Translations under genes and position numbers: made by a program
The notes under the pieces: model-generated
The model's input: only the letters and a program-made list of their open reading frames with translations
Told to the model about the DNA's origin: nothing
Database searches by the model: none
NCBI GenBank assembly: GCA_963774945.1
Contig: CAVZHA010000015.1
Coordinates: 1,364,001 to 1,428,000, forward strand
DNA length: 64,000 bases
Source: Trebonia sp963774945
GTDB lineage: Bacteria; Actinomycetota; Actinomycetes; Streptosporangiales; Streptosporangiaceae
Reading direction: 5' to 3'
Shown: positions 9,388 through 17,182 of the stretch, one piece after another
Layout of the letters: the number at the start of each line of letters is the position of its first letter
How positions within the stretch are numbered: position 1 is the stretch's first letter

Positions 9388-9608
9388 CTGCGTACCTCTC
9401 CTTCTTGCCCGTTCTTGCTGATTCCGGTGTCATTTCGACGACGTTGTGAAAAGACCCCGTTCAGCCCGGAGAGATCTTTTCGCGATTCTCGAACGTGCCG
9501 CCGGATCGCTGCCGCACGGCACTGACATTGGCGACGCGATTAACAAGCGCGCGCAAATTGGAAGTATTCGTTTCGCCCGCTAATACACGCGATGTGAACT
9601 TGAAGTCA

Positions 9609-9630
9609 TGTTAGACATATTCTGCTAACA
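9609..9630. promoter_or_regulatory. Inverted repeat TGTTAG-N10-CTAACA
   Basis: A perfect 6-bp dyad with a 10-base centre lies in the 305-bp intergenic region between the transporter operon and the TetR gene. It is AT-rich compared with its surroundings and resembles a repressor operator or a regulated core promoter. Which protein binds it is unknown. Confidence 0.45.
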
Positions 9631-9647
9631 CGGTGAAGCGCGGATTT

Positions 9648-9667
9648 CGGATAGCGGTGATCCGTAT
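9648..9667. promoter_or_regulatory. Palindromic operator, copy B
   Basis: CGGAT-N7-ATCCG followed by TAT matches copy A at 1211 in 18 of 20 positions. It sits about 260 bp upstream of the binding-lipoprotein start and 18 bp downstream of the TGTTAG/CTAACA dyad. I infer coordinate control of the importer and the divergent dehydratase/SDR pair. Confidence 0.58.
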
Positions 9668-9692
9668 CGCTGCTGGAGGCGCCGCGCCTGCG

Positions 9693-10303
9693 CTAGCGCT
9701 CGGGGCCGTCCCCGGTGATCGCGCCGAGGGCGTCGACGATGAGGGCGACGAGCTCGTCGCGGGGCACCGACCGGATCTCGTCGAACCATCCCAGTGAGCG
9801 CCCGAGGCTGATGCCGAACAGCGCGGAGACCGCGACCTGCGCCCGCAGCTCGGGGCGGTCGACGCCCTGCGCTGTCATGCTGGCGACCAGGGGGCCGACC
9901 AGGCGCCGGGCCAGGCGGTCCAGGGCGGCGTCGCGGATCTCGGCGGAGGTGTCGGAACGGACGATGGCCTGAAGGATCGGGCCCGGGCCGCGCTGGTCGG
10001 CCCGGGTCATCACCACGTCGGCCATCTGTTCCAGCCCCTCGTACTCGCTCGGGGTCCCTTCGGCATCCTCGGCCAGCCACCGCGGCGATGTAGAGGTCGG
10101 CCTTGCTGCCGAAGTAGCGGGCGATGAGAGCGGCGTCGACCCCGGCCCGCTCGCCGATCTCCCGGATCGTCGTGCCCTCGAACCCCTGCTGGCCGAAGAG
10201 GGCCTGGGCCGCCTGGAGCAGGGCGTCCTTGCTGGCCGCGGCGTCCCGGGACCGGCCGGCCCGGGCTCCTCTGGGCTCCCGTCGTCGCGTCGCTCATGCT
10301 CAC
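9693..10303 (-). CDS. TetR-family repressor, frameshifted
   Basis: The start is GTG 10303, with GGAGGAGG 7 bases upstream. The N-terminal frame reads MSDATTGAQRSPG. The helix-turn-helix (LFGQQGFEGTTIREIGERAG, then ALIARYFGSKADLYIAAV) lies in a second frame, and the ligand-binding domain (WLAEDAEGTPSEYEGLEQM through VALIVDALGAITGDG) in a third. At least two single-base frame breaks are therefore needed, near 10262 and 10085. All parts look conserved, so sequencing indels are more likely than decay. It follows the MFS exporter on the same strand, and a perfect dyad at 11885 upstream of the exporter is its probable operator. Confidence 0.75.
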
Positions 10304-10380
10304 GGCCGATCCTCCTCCGGTCCCGCGGCAGCGGCTCGCCTGCGGCCAGGCCTGCGCCGCCCAGCTCGGCCTCCTCCTCA

Positions 10381-11856
10381 TCAGCACTCGAGGTCCTCCT
10401 CCTCGGCGGTGCCGCCGGGGGCGACGGCGCCCGTCCCGGCAGCACGAAGCTGACCACCGCGGTGGCCAGGCACAAGGCGGCCGCGATGATCAGGGCCGCC
10501 TCGAAGCCGTCCACGTCCGGCAGGGCCTGACCGGGCCGGGTGTGGGCCATCAGCACGGCGGCGCTCAGCGCGCTTCCCACCGTCAAGCCGATGCTGCGCA
10601 CCACCTGGTAGAAGCCCGTGGCGCTCCCGGTCTCGCTCTGGGGCACGGCCCGGACGATGAACCCGGGCATCGCCCCGGTGGTGAAGCCGACGCCCAGGCC
10701 GCAGACGGCAACGGTGACGAACGCCTCCCACAGGGCCGAGTGTTCCACGGCGAAGAACGTCGCGGCCACCGCGAACACCACCGAGCCGAGCGGGATCATG
10801 GTCCGGGGGCCGAAGCGCCGCTCGTAGGCGACCAGGAAGCGGCTGGCCACGAAGCTGCCCACCGACAGCGGGATCAGGACCAGCCCGGACACGACCAGGG
10901 ACGCGGCGAACCCGTAGCCGGCCGACCGCGGGATCTGGACGAACTCCACGATGATCGGCACGAGCAGGTACATGGCGACGCTGATGAGGAAGCCGGACAC
11001 GTCGGCGGTGAGCACCGAGCGGTTGCGGACCTGGCGCAGATCGACCAGCGGGTCGGCGGACGCGCAGCTCGAACGGGATCCAGACCGCCAGCAGGACCAC
11101 CGACGCGGCGATGACACCGAGGGAGCGAGCCGAGGCCCAGCCCCATCCTCCCCCCTCGCTGAGCACCACCGAGACCCCGATGACGGCCAGGCTGAGCAGG
11201 CCGGCACCCACGACGTCGAAGCGCCGGGAGGTGCCCGCCGAGCGGGGCGGCAGGACCAGCGCAGCGAGGACCAGGGCCCCGGTCACGGTGATGGCGCCGA
11301 ACCAGTAGGCCGCCCGGAAGTCCAGGACCTGGGCGATCAGCCCGGTCACCGGATAGCCCAGGCCGGCCCCGATGGCGGTGGTGACCGACAGGGTGGCGAT
11401 GGTCTGCCGGGCCTGCTCCGGTGGCAGGTTCCGGCGGGCGATGGCCATGGCCACCGGCAGGAGCCCGAGGCCCACGCCCTGCAGGGCCCGGCCGATGATC
11501 AGCACGGTGAAGCCGTTGGACACCGCCGCGAGCACGCAGCCCACGACGACCGCGCCGAGGGCGACGAGGATCACGGCCCGCTGGCGGGGCCCGTCGGCCA
11601 GCCGCCCCATCACCGGCGTGGCCAGCGCGCCGGTCAGCAGGGTGATGGTGAGGATCCACTCCCCGGTGCTCAGCGACACCCCGTCGGCCCGCGACAGGGT
11701 CGGGATGAGGGGCGCGCCGAGGCTCGACACCACGGCCATCAGGGACCCGGACAGCACCAGGGTCGGCACCAGCAGCCGCCGGCGCAGCGAAGGGAGGTCG
11801 TCGGCCCCGATCGGGTCCGGCGAACCGGTCTCGGCTGGCTTGGCGGTCGTCGTCAT
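10381..11856 (-). CDS. MFS drug-efflux transporter, frameshifted
   Basis: The N-terminal half (MTTTAKPAETG to VWIPFELRVR) and C-terminal half (DPLVDLRQVRNRSVLTADV to AVVSFVLPG) are in different frames. The break is near 11060. A second shift near 10440 would end the protein at GGTAEEEDLEC. Homology is continuous across the breaks, with about 14 hydrophobic segments, GRALQGVGLGLLPVAM and the DPLVDLR loop typical of DHA2-type exporters. The ATG at 11856 follows GGGAGGACCTCC, a strong ribosome site. A longer open frame from 11892 would begin inside the operator dyad and is less likely. The pairing with TetR suggests ligand-induced export. Confidence 0.8.
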   Translation of the reverse strand: MTTTAKPAETGSPDPIGADDLPSLRRRLLVPTLVLSGSLMAVVSSLGAPLIPTLSRADGVSLSTGEWILTITLLTGALATPVMGRLADGPRQRAVILVALGAVVVGCVLAAVSNGFTVLIIGRALQGVGLGLLPVAMAIARRNLPPEQARQTIATLSVTTAIGAGLGYPVTGLIAQVLDFRAAYWFGAITVTGALVLAALVLPPRSAGTSRRFDVVGAGLLSLAVIGVSVVLSEGGGWGWASARSLGVIAASVVLLAVWIPFELRVRRPAGRSAPGPQPLGAHRRRVRLPHQRRHVPARADHRGVRPDPAVGRLRVRRVPGRVRAGPDPAVGGQLRGQPLPGRLRAALRPPDHDPARLGGVRGGRDVLRRGTLGPVGGVRHRCRLRPGRRLHHRGDARVHRPGRAPERDRERHGLLPGGAQHRLDGGKRAERRRADGPHPARSGPAGRGRLRGGPDHRGRLVPGHRGGQLRAAGTGAVAPGGTAEEEDLEC

Positions 11857-11884
11857 GGAGGTCCTCCCGCACTCGTCATCGATC

Positions 11885-11906
11885 GATGTCATCGACTGAT
11901 GACATC
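11885..11906. promoter_or_regulatory. TetR-type operator dyad
   Basis: Perfect 9-bp arms GATGTCATC and GATGACATC flank the 4-base centre GACT. The dyad lies about 30 bp upstream of the MFS start codon and ribosome site, the usual place for autoregulatory TetR operators. Confidence 0.65.
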
Positions 11907-12237
11907 ATATCCGGGTCACGGGAAGCGATCAAACGGTGCAGGCATCGAGCAGATCGCCGTTCGCGCTGGCGATCACAGAGTCGGCGTGCTGGCCGGCGCG
12001 GACAGCGCGTTCCAGGCCTCGGTGGAACGAGGCAGTCAGCTCGGCCGGCCGGTCATCACCGGGGCGTTCCGTGACCGCGCTCCCGATGATTCCTGGCGTC
12101 TGACTATCTACAAGCCAAAGGCGGCGGGATAACGTGCCGGGCAATATGCGCGTTCCCGTCGGGCGCCGCTCCCGGTCGGACCACAGGCGCCGCCGGTCCT
12201 CGGCGGTCTCCCCCGACCGCCGCCTCCCCTTCTCCGA
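11907..12237. other. Gap with no convincing gene
   Basis: A 71-codon minus-strand frame (11929-12144) and several plus-strand frames are open, but none has recognisable motifs or a good ribosome site. This marks the boundary between the exporter locus and the immunity-gene island. Confidence 0.4.
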
Positions 12238-12699
12238 TCACGTCCGCAAGGTCGTCGAGAGCGACAGGTCCGGTGGCGTCCAGCGGTAGGTAAGCAGGCG
12301 ACGGGCGGGGCAGCGGCGGGGTAAGGCCTGCCCGCGTTGCGAGGATGTCCAGACCCGCCTAACTTGCAATAACGACTGCCCCATGTCTCGCCTCTCGGGA
12401 TCCGCTAGCCTCTCATGCACCGAAACTGCGGCAGACCATTGCGATTCGAACTCTTCCTCGCTAATCTCCGAGGCTTGGAGCTCTTCGGGTTCATTGGCGA
12501 ATTCCCCGATCACGGGCGCCGGAATCTCGCCAAGCATAGAACCGCCTACCGACCGGTCCCGGTCCGCAAAGCCCCGTCGGCCATCTCGGTAGACTTCGAC
12601 TTTGCGTACCTCGTAGCGCTCGCCATCAAGCTCGCTATACAGCCAAACGGGCTCGGCAGGGTGGCCATGGTTCCACACCACTTTCAAAAAGGTACTCAC
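12238..12699 (-). CDS. DUF6881 domain protein, probable immunity-type
   Basis: The first 100 residues match the DUF6881 pattern: FLKVVWNHGHPAEPVWLYSE, then ERYEVRKVEVYRDGR, FADRD, LGEIPAP and SEEEFESQW. Members are usually about 90-110 residues, so the Arg-rich tail after residue 108 is probably not native and suggests a lost stop or a frame change near 12375. The family commonly sits in RHS/WXG toxin-immunity clusters. This is the most distal gene of the island downstream of the RHS gene. The function is not established. Confidence 0.65.
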   Translation of the reverse strand: MSTFLKVVWNHGHPAEPVWLYSELDGERYEVRKVEVYRDGRRGFADRDRSVGGSMLGEIPAPVIGEFANEPEELQASEISEEEFESQWSAAVSVHERLADPERRDMGQSLLQVRRVWTSSQRGQALPRRCPARRLLTYRWTPPDLSLSTTLRT

Positions 12700-13105
12700 T
12701 AGCTCCCTCCGAATCCCAGGATTCTATTAGTGACATCCAACGGCCCGTCGTTTGATACGAGGCTAACCTTTTGGGAGGTAGTTTCCCTTTATCCCATAGT
12801 TCATCGAGATGCTTCAGCAGCGCACCCAAATCTTCATCCAACACGGCATGGTCATCTTCGCTGAGCGGATCGCTAATCTTGCTTGTCGCGGACAGCGGCC
12901 CGGTAGATCCGACGTAGCGGTGGCAGTTCGAGCACCACACGTACGAGATCGCCGTCCTCCCGGTAGTTCGCAAGCTCGCATACCTGTAGCTGCGCACGCA
13001 GCGCATCCCACACGCAGGACAGACTCGCTCGTCCTCATGCACACGCGTGGTTGCCGCCAAGTCGCTTACCTGACGCGCCTCGAAAGGACGCCAAAAATTG
13101 CTCAT
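12635..13105 (-). CDS. Uncharacterised zinc-ribbon protein of the immunity island
   Basis: Starting at MSNFWRPFEARQV, the protein contains CPACGMRC near residue 29 and WCSNC near 57. These four cysteines form a probable zinc ribbon. An acidic helical stretch follows (LSEDDHAVLDEDLGALLKHLDELWDKG). The last part overlaps the start of the DUF6881 gene by 65 bp, so its true end may be earlier. I do not recognise the family. The position among immunity genes suggests an immunity or toxin-associated accessory protein, by inference only. Confidence 0.5.
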   Translation of the reverse strand: MSNFWRPFEARQVSDLAATTRVHEDERVCPACGMRCVRSYRYASLRTTGRTAISYVWCSNCHRYVGSTGPLSATSKISDPLSEDDHAVLDEDLGALLKHLDELWDKGKLPPKRLASYQTTGRWMSLIESWDSEGASEYLFESGVEPWPPCRARLAV

Positions 13106-13107
13106 TC

Positions 13108-13347
13108 TCACCCTCCAATCGCAGCCTTTGACCACCCTAGAGTTCGAATCGTTAATCTGTTGGCAGCACTCGCCCGGCCGCGAGCGTCATCGGTACTCCT
13201 CCAACTGCGCGAGGGCCAAGCGCAGGGATCTCCAGCCGACTCCGGCTTGTAGGTGAGAACGCGGATATCGATATAGCCGCGGGCTAGGACGCCGGTTTCG
13301 GCGAACTTGCGCTCACTAGCGGTCCAAGGGCGGGGCATGAGTTTCAT
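13108..13347 (-). CDS. Short hypothetical ORF, possible decayed immunity gene
   Basis: From the internal ATG the frame reads MKLMPRPWTASERKFAETGV and then a stretch containing DIRVLTYKPESAG. A neighbouring frame continues as GWRSLRLALAQLEEYR and stops at 13182, so one base may be missing near 13245. No family is recognised. The downstream 13420-13630 stretch holds nothing I can support. Confidence 0.25.
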   Translation of the reverse strand: MKLMPRPWTASERKFAETGVLARGYIDIRVLTYKPESAGDPCAWPSRSWRSTDDARGRASAANRLTIRTLGWSKAAIGG

Positions 13348-13630
13348 TGTTCCCGGCGGGGGCCTGATCCCGTAACAACTTGCAGCTAGCGCCCTGCGTT
13401 GGGAATCCGCTGGCAGCAACTGGCCGGCCGCCTTGATCGCGACATGACCGCCGTCGGCCGCGCCGAGGCCATCAACCTCGGGATCCCCCGCCTACCACGG
13501 TATCGCCGCCGAGACCCCAGCCCCCGAGAGACCCCACGCAATGAAGCAGACGCCGCCGCACGAGGCCGCTGCCTCCTCGGTGCTCAGCGCGTCGCTGCTG
13601 TCTGCTGCGGCGAATCACTGACTCTGGACG

Positions 13631-13861
13631 CTACGACGTCACGAAACCCTCGGCCCACTGGTCGCGGTCAACCACGTATCGAGCCACCTCGAAACCAGCG
13701 GGAGCTTCCCTGAAGCCAGGCAGCTTCCTAGCAGATGCTATCCGTCTCGTGGCCTTTTCTTCGGTCGAGTACACACCCACAAGCTTCTCGTCAGACTCCC
13801 CGTCCTCCAACTCGTGTGTATGCCACAGCAAGTAAACCTGCTGCAGTTCCTGAGATGCCAT
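13631..13861 (-). CDS. DUF7336 domain protein, probable immunity-type
   Basis: The 76-residue protein reads VYLLWHTHELEDGESDEKLV, then GVYSTEEKATRRI, LPGFREAPAGFEV and DRDQWAEGFVT. This is the compact DUF7336 pattern of strands, helix and strand ending in W-x-EGF. It is full length for the family. These small cytoplasmic proteins recur beside RHS and WXG toxins in actinobacteria and are presumed immunity factors. It lies between the hypothetical ORF and the DUF7919 gene, on the strand of the RHS gene. Confidence 0.65.
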   Translation of the reverse strand: MASQELQQVYLLWHTHELEDGESDEKLVGVYSTEEKATRRIASARKLPGFREAPAGFEVARYVVDRDQWAEGFVTS

Positions 13862-13926
13862 CTCAACTCAACCTCCCGCCTCGCGTAACCCACTTCACGA
13901 TTTTACTAAATCTCGAACCGCCGCCT

Positions 13927-14478
13927 TTAGGCCAGTTTCCGGAACCATACTTCTCCTTCAGAATTCGCATAGGGTATTAGTGAGCGGTTCCCCAGTTGCG
14001 GCAGTCCCGCCCCGCGGTCCACCCCACGACGGTACGTCGTGCGCGCTCGACCTATTGGCTTTCCAGCGGACGGGTCATCTGCAATGCGTCGCTCCCTGAG
14101 AGTGCGAATCGCCTGGATGAACCCTTCAGGCGGCAGGTAATCATAAGACCGTATGTAGTGAAGAATGAGCGTTGGTGCCGCATAGCAGCGATCGCTCTCG
14201 TCCCTCACTCTGATTTCTCCAGTCCCCAGCGACGCAAAACGCTTGGTCGAGTAATTCGACGGGACCCTGACAGGAGATTTTATGTCACAGAACTCGCAAT
14301 CATGAAGTCCTCGCATTACATTGACGGGATCTGAGGCGAGACGGACGAGCTCATCCCATATCCCTTCGTCGATACCCCCAGTTTCGAACGCCTCCCCCCG
14401 GCCCAGCCAACCGACATTGAGAATTTTTCCATGTGCGGACGAGTAGGAATATTCGCTAAGATCACTAAAGTAGGCCAT
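13927..14478 (-). CDS. DUF7919-type immunity-associated protein
   Basis: I choose ATG 14478 (MAYFSDLSEYSYSS) because the family begins with a short aromatic motif of this kind. The protein continues with KILNVGWLGRGEAFETGG, PVNVMRGLHDCEFC, LGTGEIRV, YAAPTLILHYIRSYDYLPPE and GFIQAIRTLRERR. The core is conserved and complete; the last 40 residues look extra. A truncated paralogue of the C-terminal part survives at 16388-16467, on the far side of the IS701-type element. The left end of that element lies about 70 bp upstream of this start and has probably removed its promoter. Confidence 0.65.
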   Translation of the reverse strand: MAYFSDLSEYSYSSAHGKILNVGWLGRGEAFETGGIDEGIWDELVRLASDPVNVMRGLHDCEFCDIKSPVRVPSNYSTKRFASLGTGEIRVRDESDRCYAAPTLILHYIRSYDYLPPEGFIQAIRTLRERRIADDPSAGKPIGRARTTYRRGVDRGAGLPQLGNRSLIPYANSEGEVWFRKLA

Positions 14479-14550
14479 AGGACCTAACTCCCATAATTCG
14501 CGCATGCCACCCAATGACACACACCCATGTTTTCTCCTAGCATTTCGCTC

Positions 14551-14565
14551 AGTACTCCAGCCGCA
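14551..14565. repeat. Left terminal inverted repeat of the IS701-type element
   Basis: This is the exact complement of 16344-16358. The outermost one or two bases may belong to the target. Confidence 0.7.
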
Positions 14566-14618
14566 GATGGTGACCTTGACCTGGCCCTCTGAGTAGATGG
14601 CTGGCGATATTCGCCAGG

Positions 14619-15963
14619 ATGGATGCGCCTGAAAGAGGGCGGCCACCGCCGGGATGCTTCAGGTGTGTTGGAACTGAATGCCCCAGGGTGGCCGTGCTGG
14701 CCAGGGTAGACGGGATCGAGGCGGCCCGGCTGGCTTGCGGGCTTGATGACGCGTTCGCTCTGGTCGCGGGCCGGTTCTTCCGGCGCGAGGTCCGCCTGCG
14801 CGCCCGGGCCTGCCTGGCCGGGATGCTGTCCGGGCTTGAGCGCAAGACCAGACTGGTCGCTGGCCGAGCACGCGGGCGAGGCGTCGCCGGACGGGATGCA
14901 GCGGCTATTCACCTCGGCCCGGTGGGACGAGGACCTGGTCCGCGACGACCTGCGCGGCTACGTGACCGCGGCTCTCGGCCACCCGGGCGGCGTGCTGATC
15001 GGCGACGATACCGGGTTTGAGAAGAAAGGGGCCTGCTCGGCCGGGGTGCAGCGGCAGTACACGGGCACGGCCGGGAAGATCACGAACTGCCAGATCGGGG
15101 TCTTCCTGGCCTACGCTTCGCCCAGGGGGCGGGCGCTGATCGACCGGGAGCTTTACCTGCCCCGCTCGTGGGCCGGGGACGAGGGCCGACTGACCGCTGC
15201 GCAGGTGCCGGGAGACAGGCGGTTCCGGACCAAGCCGCAGCTCCTGAAGGCGATGATCGAGCGGGCCGTCGCCGCCGGGGTCCCGTGCTCCTGGGTGACG
15301 GCGGACGAGGCCTACGGGGGCAACGGGCCGCTGCGCGCCTTCCTCGAAGAAGAGGAAATCCCCTACGTGCTGGCGGTCGCCCGCGATCACCTGGTCGCCA
15401 CGCCCACCGGTCCCCGCCGCGCCGACGTCCTGGCCGCCGCCGGGGCCTGGCACCGCCTGAGCTGCGGGAACGGCGCCAAGGGCCGCCGCTGGTATGACTG
15501 GGCGCTGTTCGCCACGACCCGGCCGGAGATTTCCCTGCTGGTCCGTCGCTCCGTCAGCCGGCCGTCGGAGCTGGCCTTCTACCTGTGTTACACGCCGCAG
15601 CCGGCCCCGCTCGCCGTCCTGGTGAAGGTTGCGGGAACCCGCTGGTGCGTGGAGGAGTGCTTCCAGGCCGGCAAGAACGAGGCCGGCCTGGACCACTACC
15701 AGGTCCGCCGCTACGACGCCTGGTACAGGTACGTCACTCTCGCCATGCTCACCCTTGCCTGGCTCGCCGTCACACGCGCCAGTCTCGTCGAAGGCGACGA
15801 CCAGCTCATCACCTCGGCAAACGAGATCCGCCGCATGTTCACCGCCCTCTGCACGCCGCCCCGCGACGAGCAGCACGCCCGCCACTGGTCACGATGGCGC
15901 CACCGCCACCAGCAACGTGCCCGCCACTGCCGCTATCAGCAACAACGACTCCAAGACCACTAA
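14619..15963 (+). CDS. IS701-family transposase, frameshifted near its N-terminus
   Basis: The first segment (ARVDGIEAARLACGLDDAFAL through GMLSGLERKT) and the rest (WSLAEHAGEASPDGMQRLF to the stop) are in different frames; one extra base near 14855 explains this. The DDE residues are recognisable in GVLIGDDTGFEKKG (first Asp), WVTADEAYG (second Asp) and RWCVEECFQAGKNEAGLDHY (Glu), and the spacing is normal for the family. ATG 14619 is the earliest in-frame start; the conserved part begins about 25 codons later. If the indel is genuine, the element is immobile unless a complete copy acts in trans. Confidence 0.8.
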
Positions 15964-16217
15964 GGACCAGAGCGCCGGAAGGCCGCCCAGTGGTCGACAG
16001 CGCCCCAGGCAAGCAGCGCGAGCAGCCCGCAAAGCACAGCCGCCAGCTGAATGCCGCCGATCCACAGGGGCGACAGCACCCACTACCAGGACCAGCCAAT
16101 CACCCCGGCCAACTTGAGCGCGAAAAGGGCAGGCAAGGCGATCGCCAACAGGTACTGGGCAAGGTTCCAGACCCGCCCCGCGACCGACCGCGGCTGCCTT
16201 ATCCGGATGCTGAACAC
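15960..16217 (-). pseudogene. Passenger gene: small membrane protein (Fragile-X-F associated type), nonsense-mutated
   Basis: Reading from GTG 16217, the frame gives FSIRIRQPRSVAGRVWNLAQ, two hydrophobic helices and the phrase LKLAGVIGWSW-stop-WVLSPLWIGG. The expected sequence has Trp at the stop, so TAG at 16083-16085 is a TGG-to-TAG mutation. Downstream of it the frame stays open to 15960, which overlaps the transposase stop. The WSWWWVLSPLW pattern recalls small transmembrane Fragile-X-F associated proteins of actinobacteria. It lies inside the IS ends and so travelled as a passenger or was captured by insertion. Confidence 0.5.
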
Positions 16218-16343
16218 CACGCCAGCGTAACGACCAACCGCGAGCCGCACCATTGCTGAACACCCAGCGCCCTCCAGCCCAGCCCGTCACACGGCACCGC
16301 CCGCCAGGCCGACACCAGCCACCACGCCGGAAAGATCACTAAG

Positions 16344-16358
16344 TGCGGCTGGAGTACT
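16344..16358. repeat. Right terminal inverted repeat of the IS701-type element
   Basis: TGCGGCTGGAGTACT is the exact complement of the left end at 14551. CTAG overlaps the outer edge. Confidence 0.7.
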
Positions 16359-16380
16359 AGAGGCAACATGCATGAACGAG

Positions 16381-16998
16381 CTACAGCGCTATCCGGCGGA
16401 CGGCATGTCCGCCATACGCCGAGCCCTGAGAGCGCGGACCGCCTGGATGAATCCTTCTGGCGGCGTTGATATCTGAGTGCAACCAGAACACTAAGCGGCC
16501 TTGGCTCCGGATCAGCGGAGGATGCCATCCGCTCTCGAATGAAAAACGCTCGCTATCGACGATGATCTCGTCCACACGATCCTCATTTAGCCCAAGACGA
16601 AAGGCTGCCACCGGAGTCATTATGCTGCGCAGGACAAGCTTTTGAGATCGTGGAATATCTTGAGTCAGGGCATCCGGTTCTCCAATCGCCTCACGGATGA
16701 GCATTTCCACCTTCGGCCTATCGATCGGCGGTTCCCCCGCCGCAGAGAGTTCTACAAGGTCTACAAATTCTGCGATATCGAGTGGCGAATACTCCTTTCC
16801 GAAGAGGAGGCGCAAGATGCGCTGGCACGCGAATTCTATCACCACCGGCTCATCATCATTCCAGCCTGGATTGCCGCCATTGAGATTCCGCCGCATTTCT
16901 TCCTGGAGCTCTCTGTCACGAAGGATCATCGCCCGAAGGAGCTGCCCTACGTAAGTACGCGGCTTAGCCCTATGTTGCGACCATGATTGATACGGCAT
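16381..16998 (-). CDS. Unrecognised immunity-like protein with a chimeric 3' end
   Basis: Residues 1-175 form a coherent helical protein (YVGQLLRAMILRDRELQEEM, EPVVIEFACQRILRLLFGKE, then a WHPPLIRSQGRLVFWL end) that I cannot assign to a family. The final 30 codons cover, in another frame, DNA homologous to the 3' part of the DUF7919 gene (PPEGFIQAVRALRARRMAD). The natural stop was therefore probably lost when the IS region recombined. The protein lacks a signal peptide and membrane helices, as expected for a cytoplasmic immunity factor. It lies between the IS701-type element and the terminator hairpin at 17055. Confidence 0.5.
   Translation of the reverse strand: MPYQSWSQHRAKPRTYVGQLLRAMILRDRELQEEMRRNLNGGNPGWNDDEPVVIEFACQRILRLLFGKEYSPLDIAEFVDLVELSAAGEPPIDRPKVEMLIREAIGEPDALTQDIPRSQKLVLRSIMTPVAAFRLGLNEDRVDEIIVDSERFSFESGWHPPLIRSQGRLVFWLHSDINAARRIHPGGPRSQGSAYGGHAVRRIAL
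16388..16467 (-). pseudogene. DUF7919 C-terminal remnant
   Basis: About 80 bp align with 14068-14147 of the intact DUF7919 gene, by eye at about 75% identity. The frame reads PPEGFIQAVRALRARRMADM. Everything upstream of this motif is missing. It abuts the right end of the IS701-type element, so the array once held at least two DUF7919 genes. Confidence 0.55.
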
Positions 16999-17054
16999 TC
17001 AGACCACACTCCATCAGGCAGCGCTTGACTCATCCTACTTCGATTGGCTGCGGC

Positions 17055-17087
17055 CGGTAAGAAAGATAATAAAATTCTTTCTTACCG
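17055..17087. terminator. AT-rich stem-loop, probable terminator
   Basis: Perfect 12-bp arms CGGTAAGAAAGA and TCTTTCTTACCG flank a 9-base AT loop. The low GC content stands out here. It lies after the Imm32/IS630 region and before the gene at 16381-16998, so it could end leftward transcription. Confidence 0.55.
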
Positions 17088-17182
17088 CTTATCGAACCCA
17101 AAGAATTCCATCACCGCAGCCCTCTGACCGGCGACGCTCGCCACTTCGGAAGGTTCAGCGGAAATCCGGTTCACGGTGCTGC

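Larger units (their letters stand above)
14551..16358 (+). mobile_element. IS701-type insertion element with passenger remnant
   Basis: The element is bounded by a perfect 15-bp terminal inverted repeat, AGTACTCCAGCCGCA on the left and its complement on the right. It contains an IS701-family DDE transposase on the plus strand and, between transposase and right end, a broken membrane-protein gene on the minus strand. CTAG, the known preferred target of this family, is found at the right edge, but the left edge reads TCAG, so a perfect 4-bp duplication is not visible. At about 1.8 kb it is longer than typical IS701 members. Confidence 0.7.

Noticed and set aside
9693..11207. Apparent 504-residue MFS-TetR fusion
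   Set aside because: The fusion arises because two frameshifted genes share a frame. The middle is low-complexity shadow, and each part has its own start signals.
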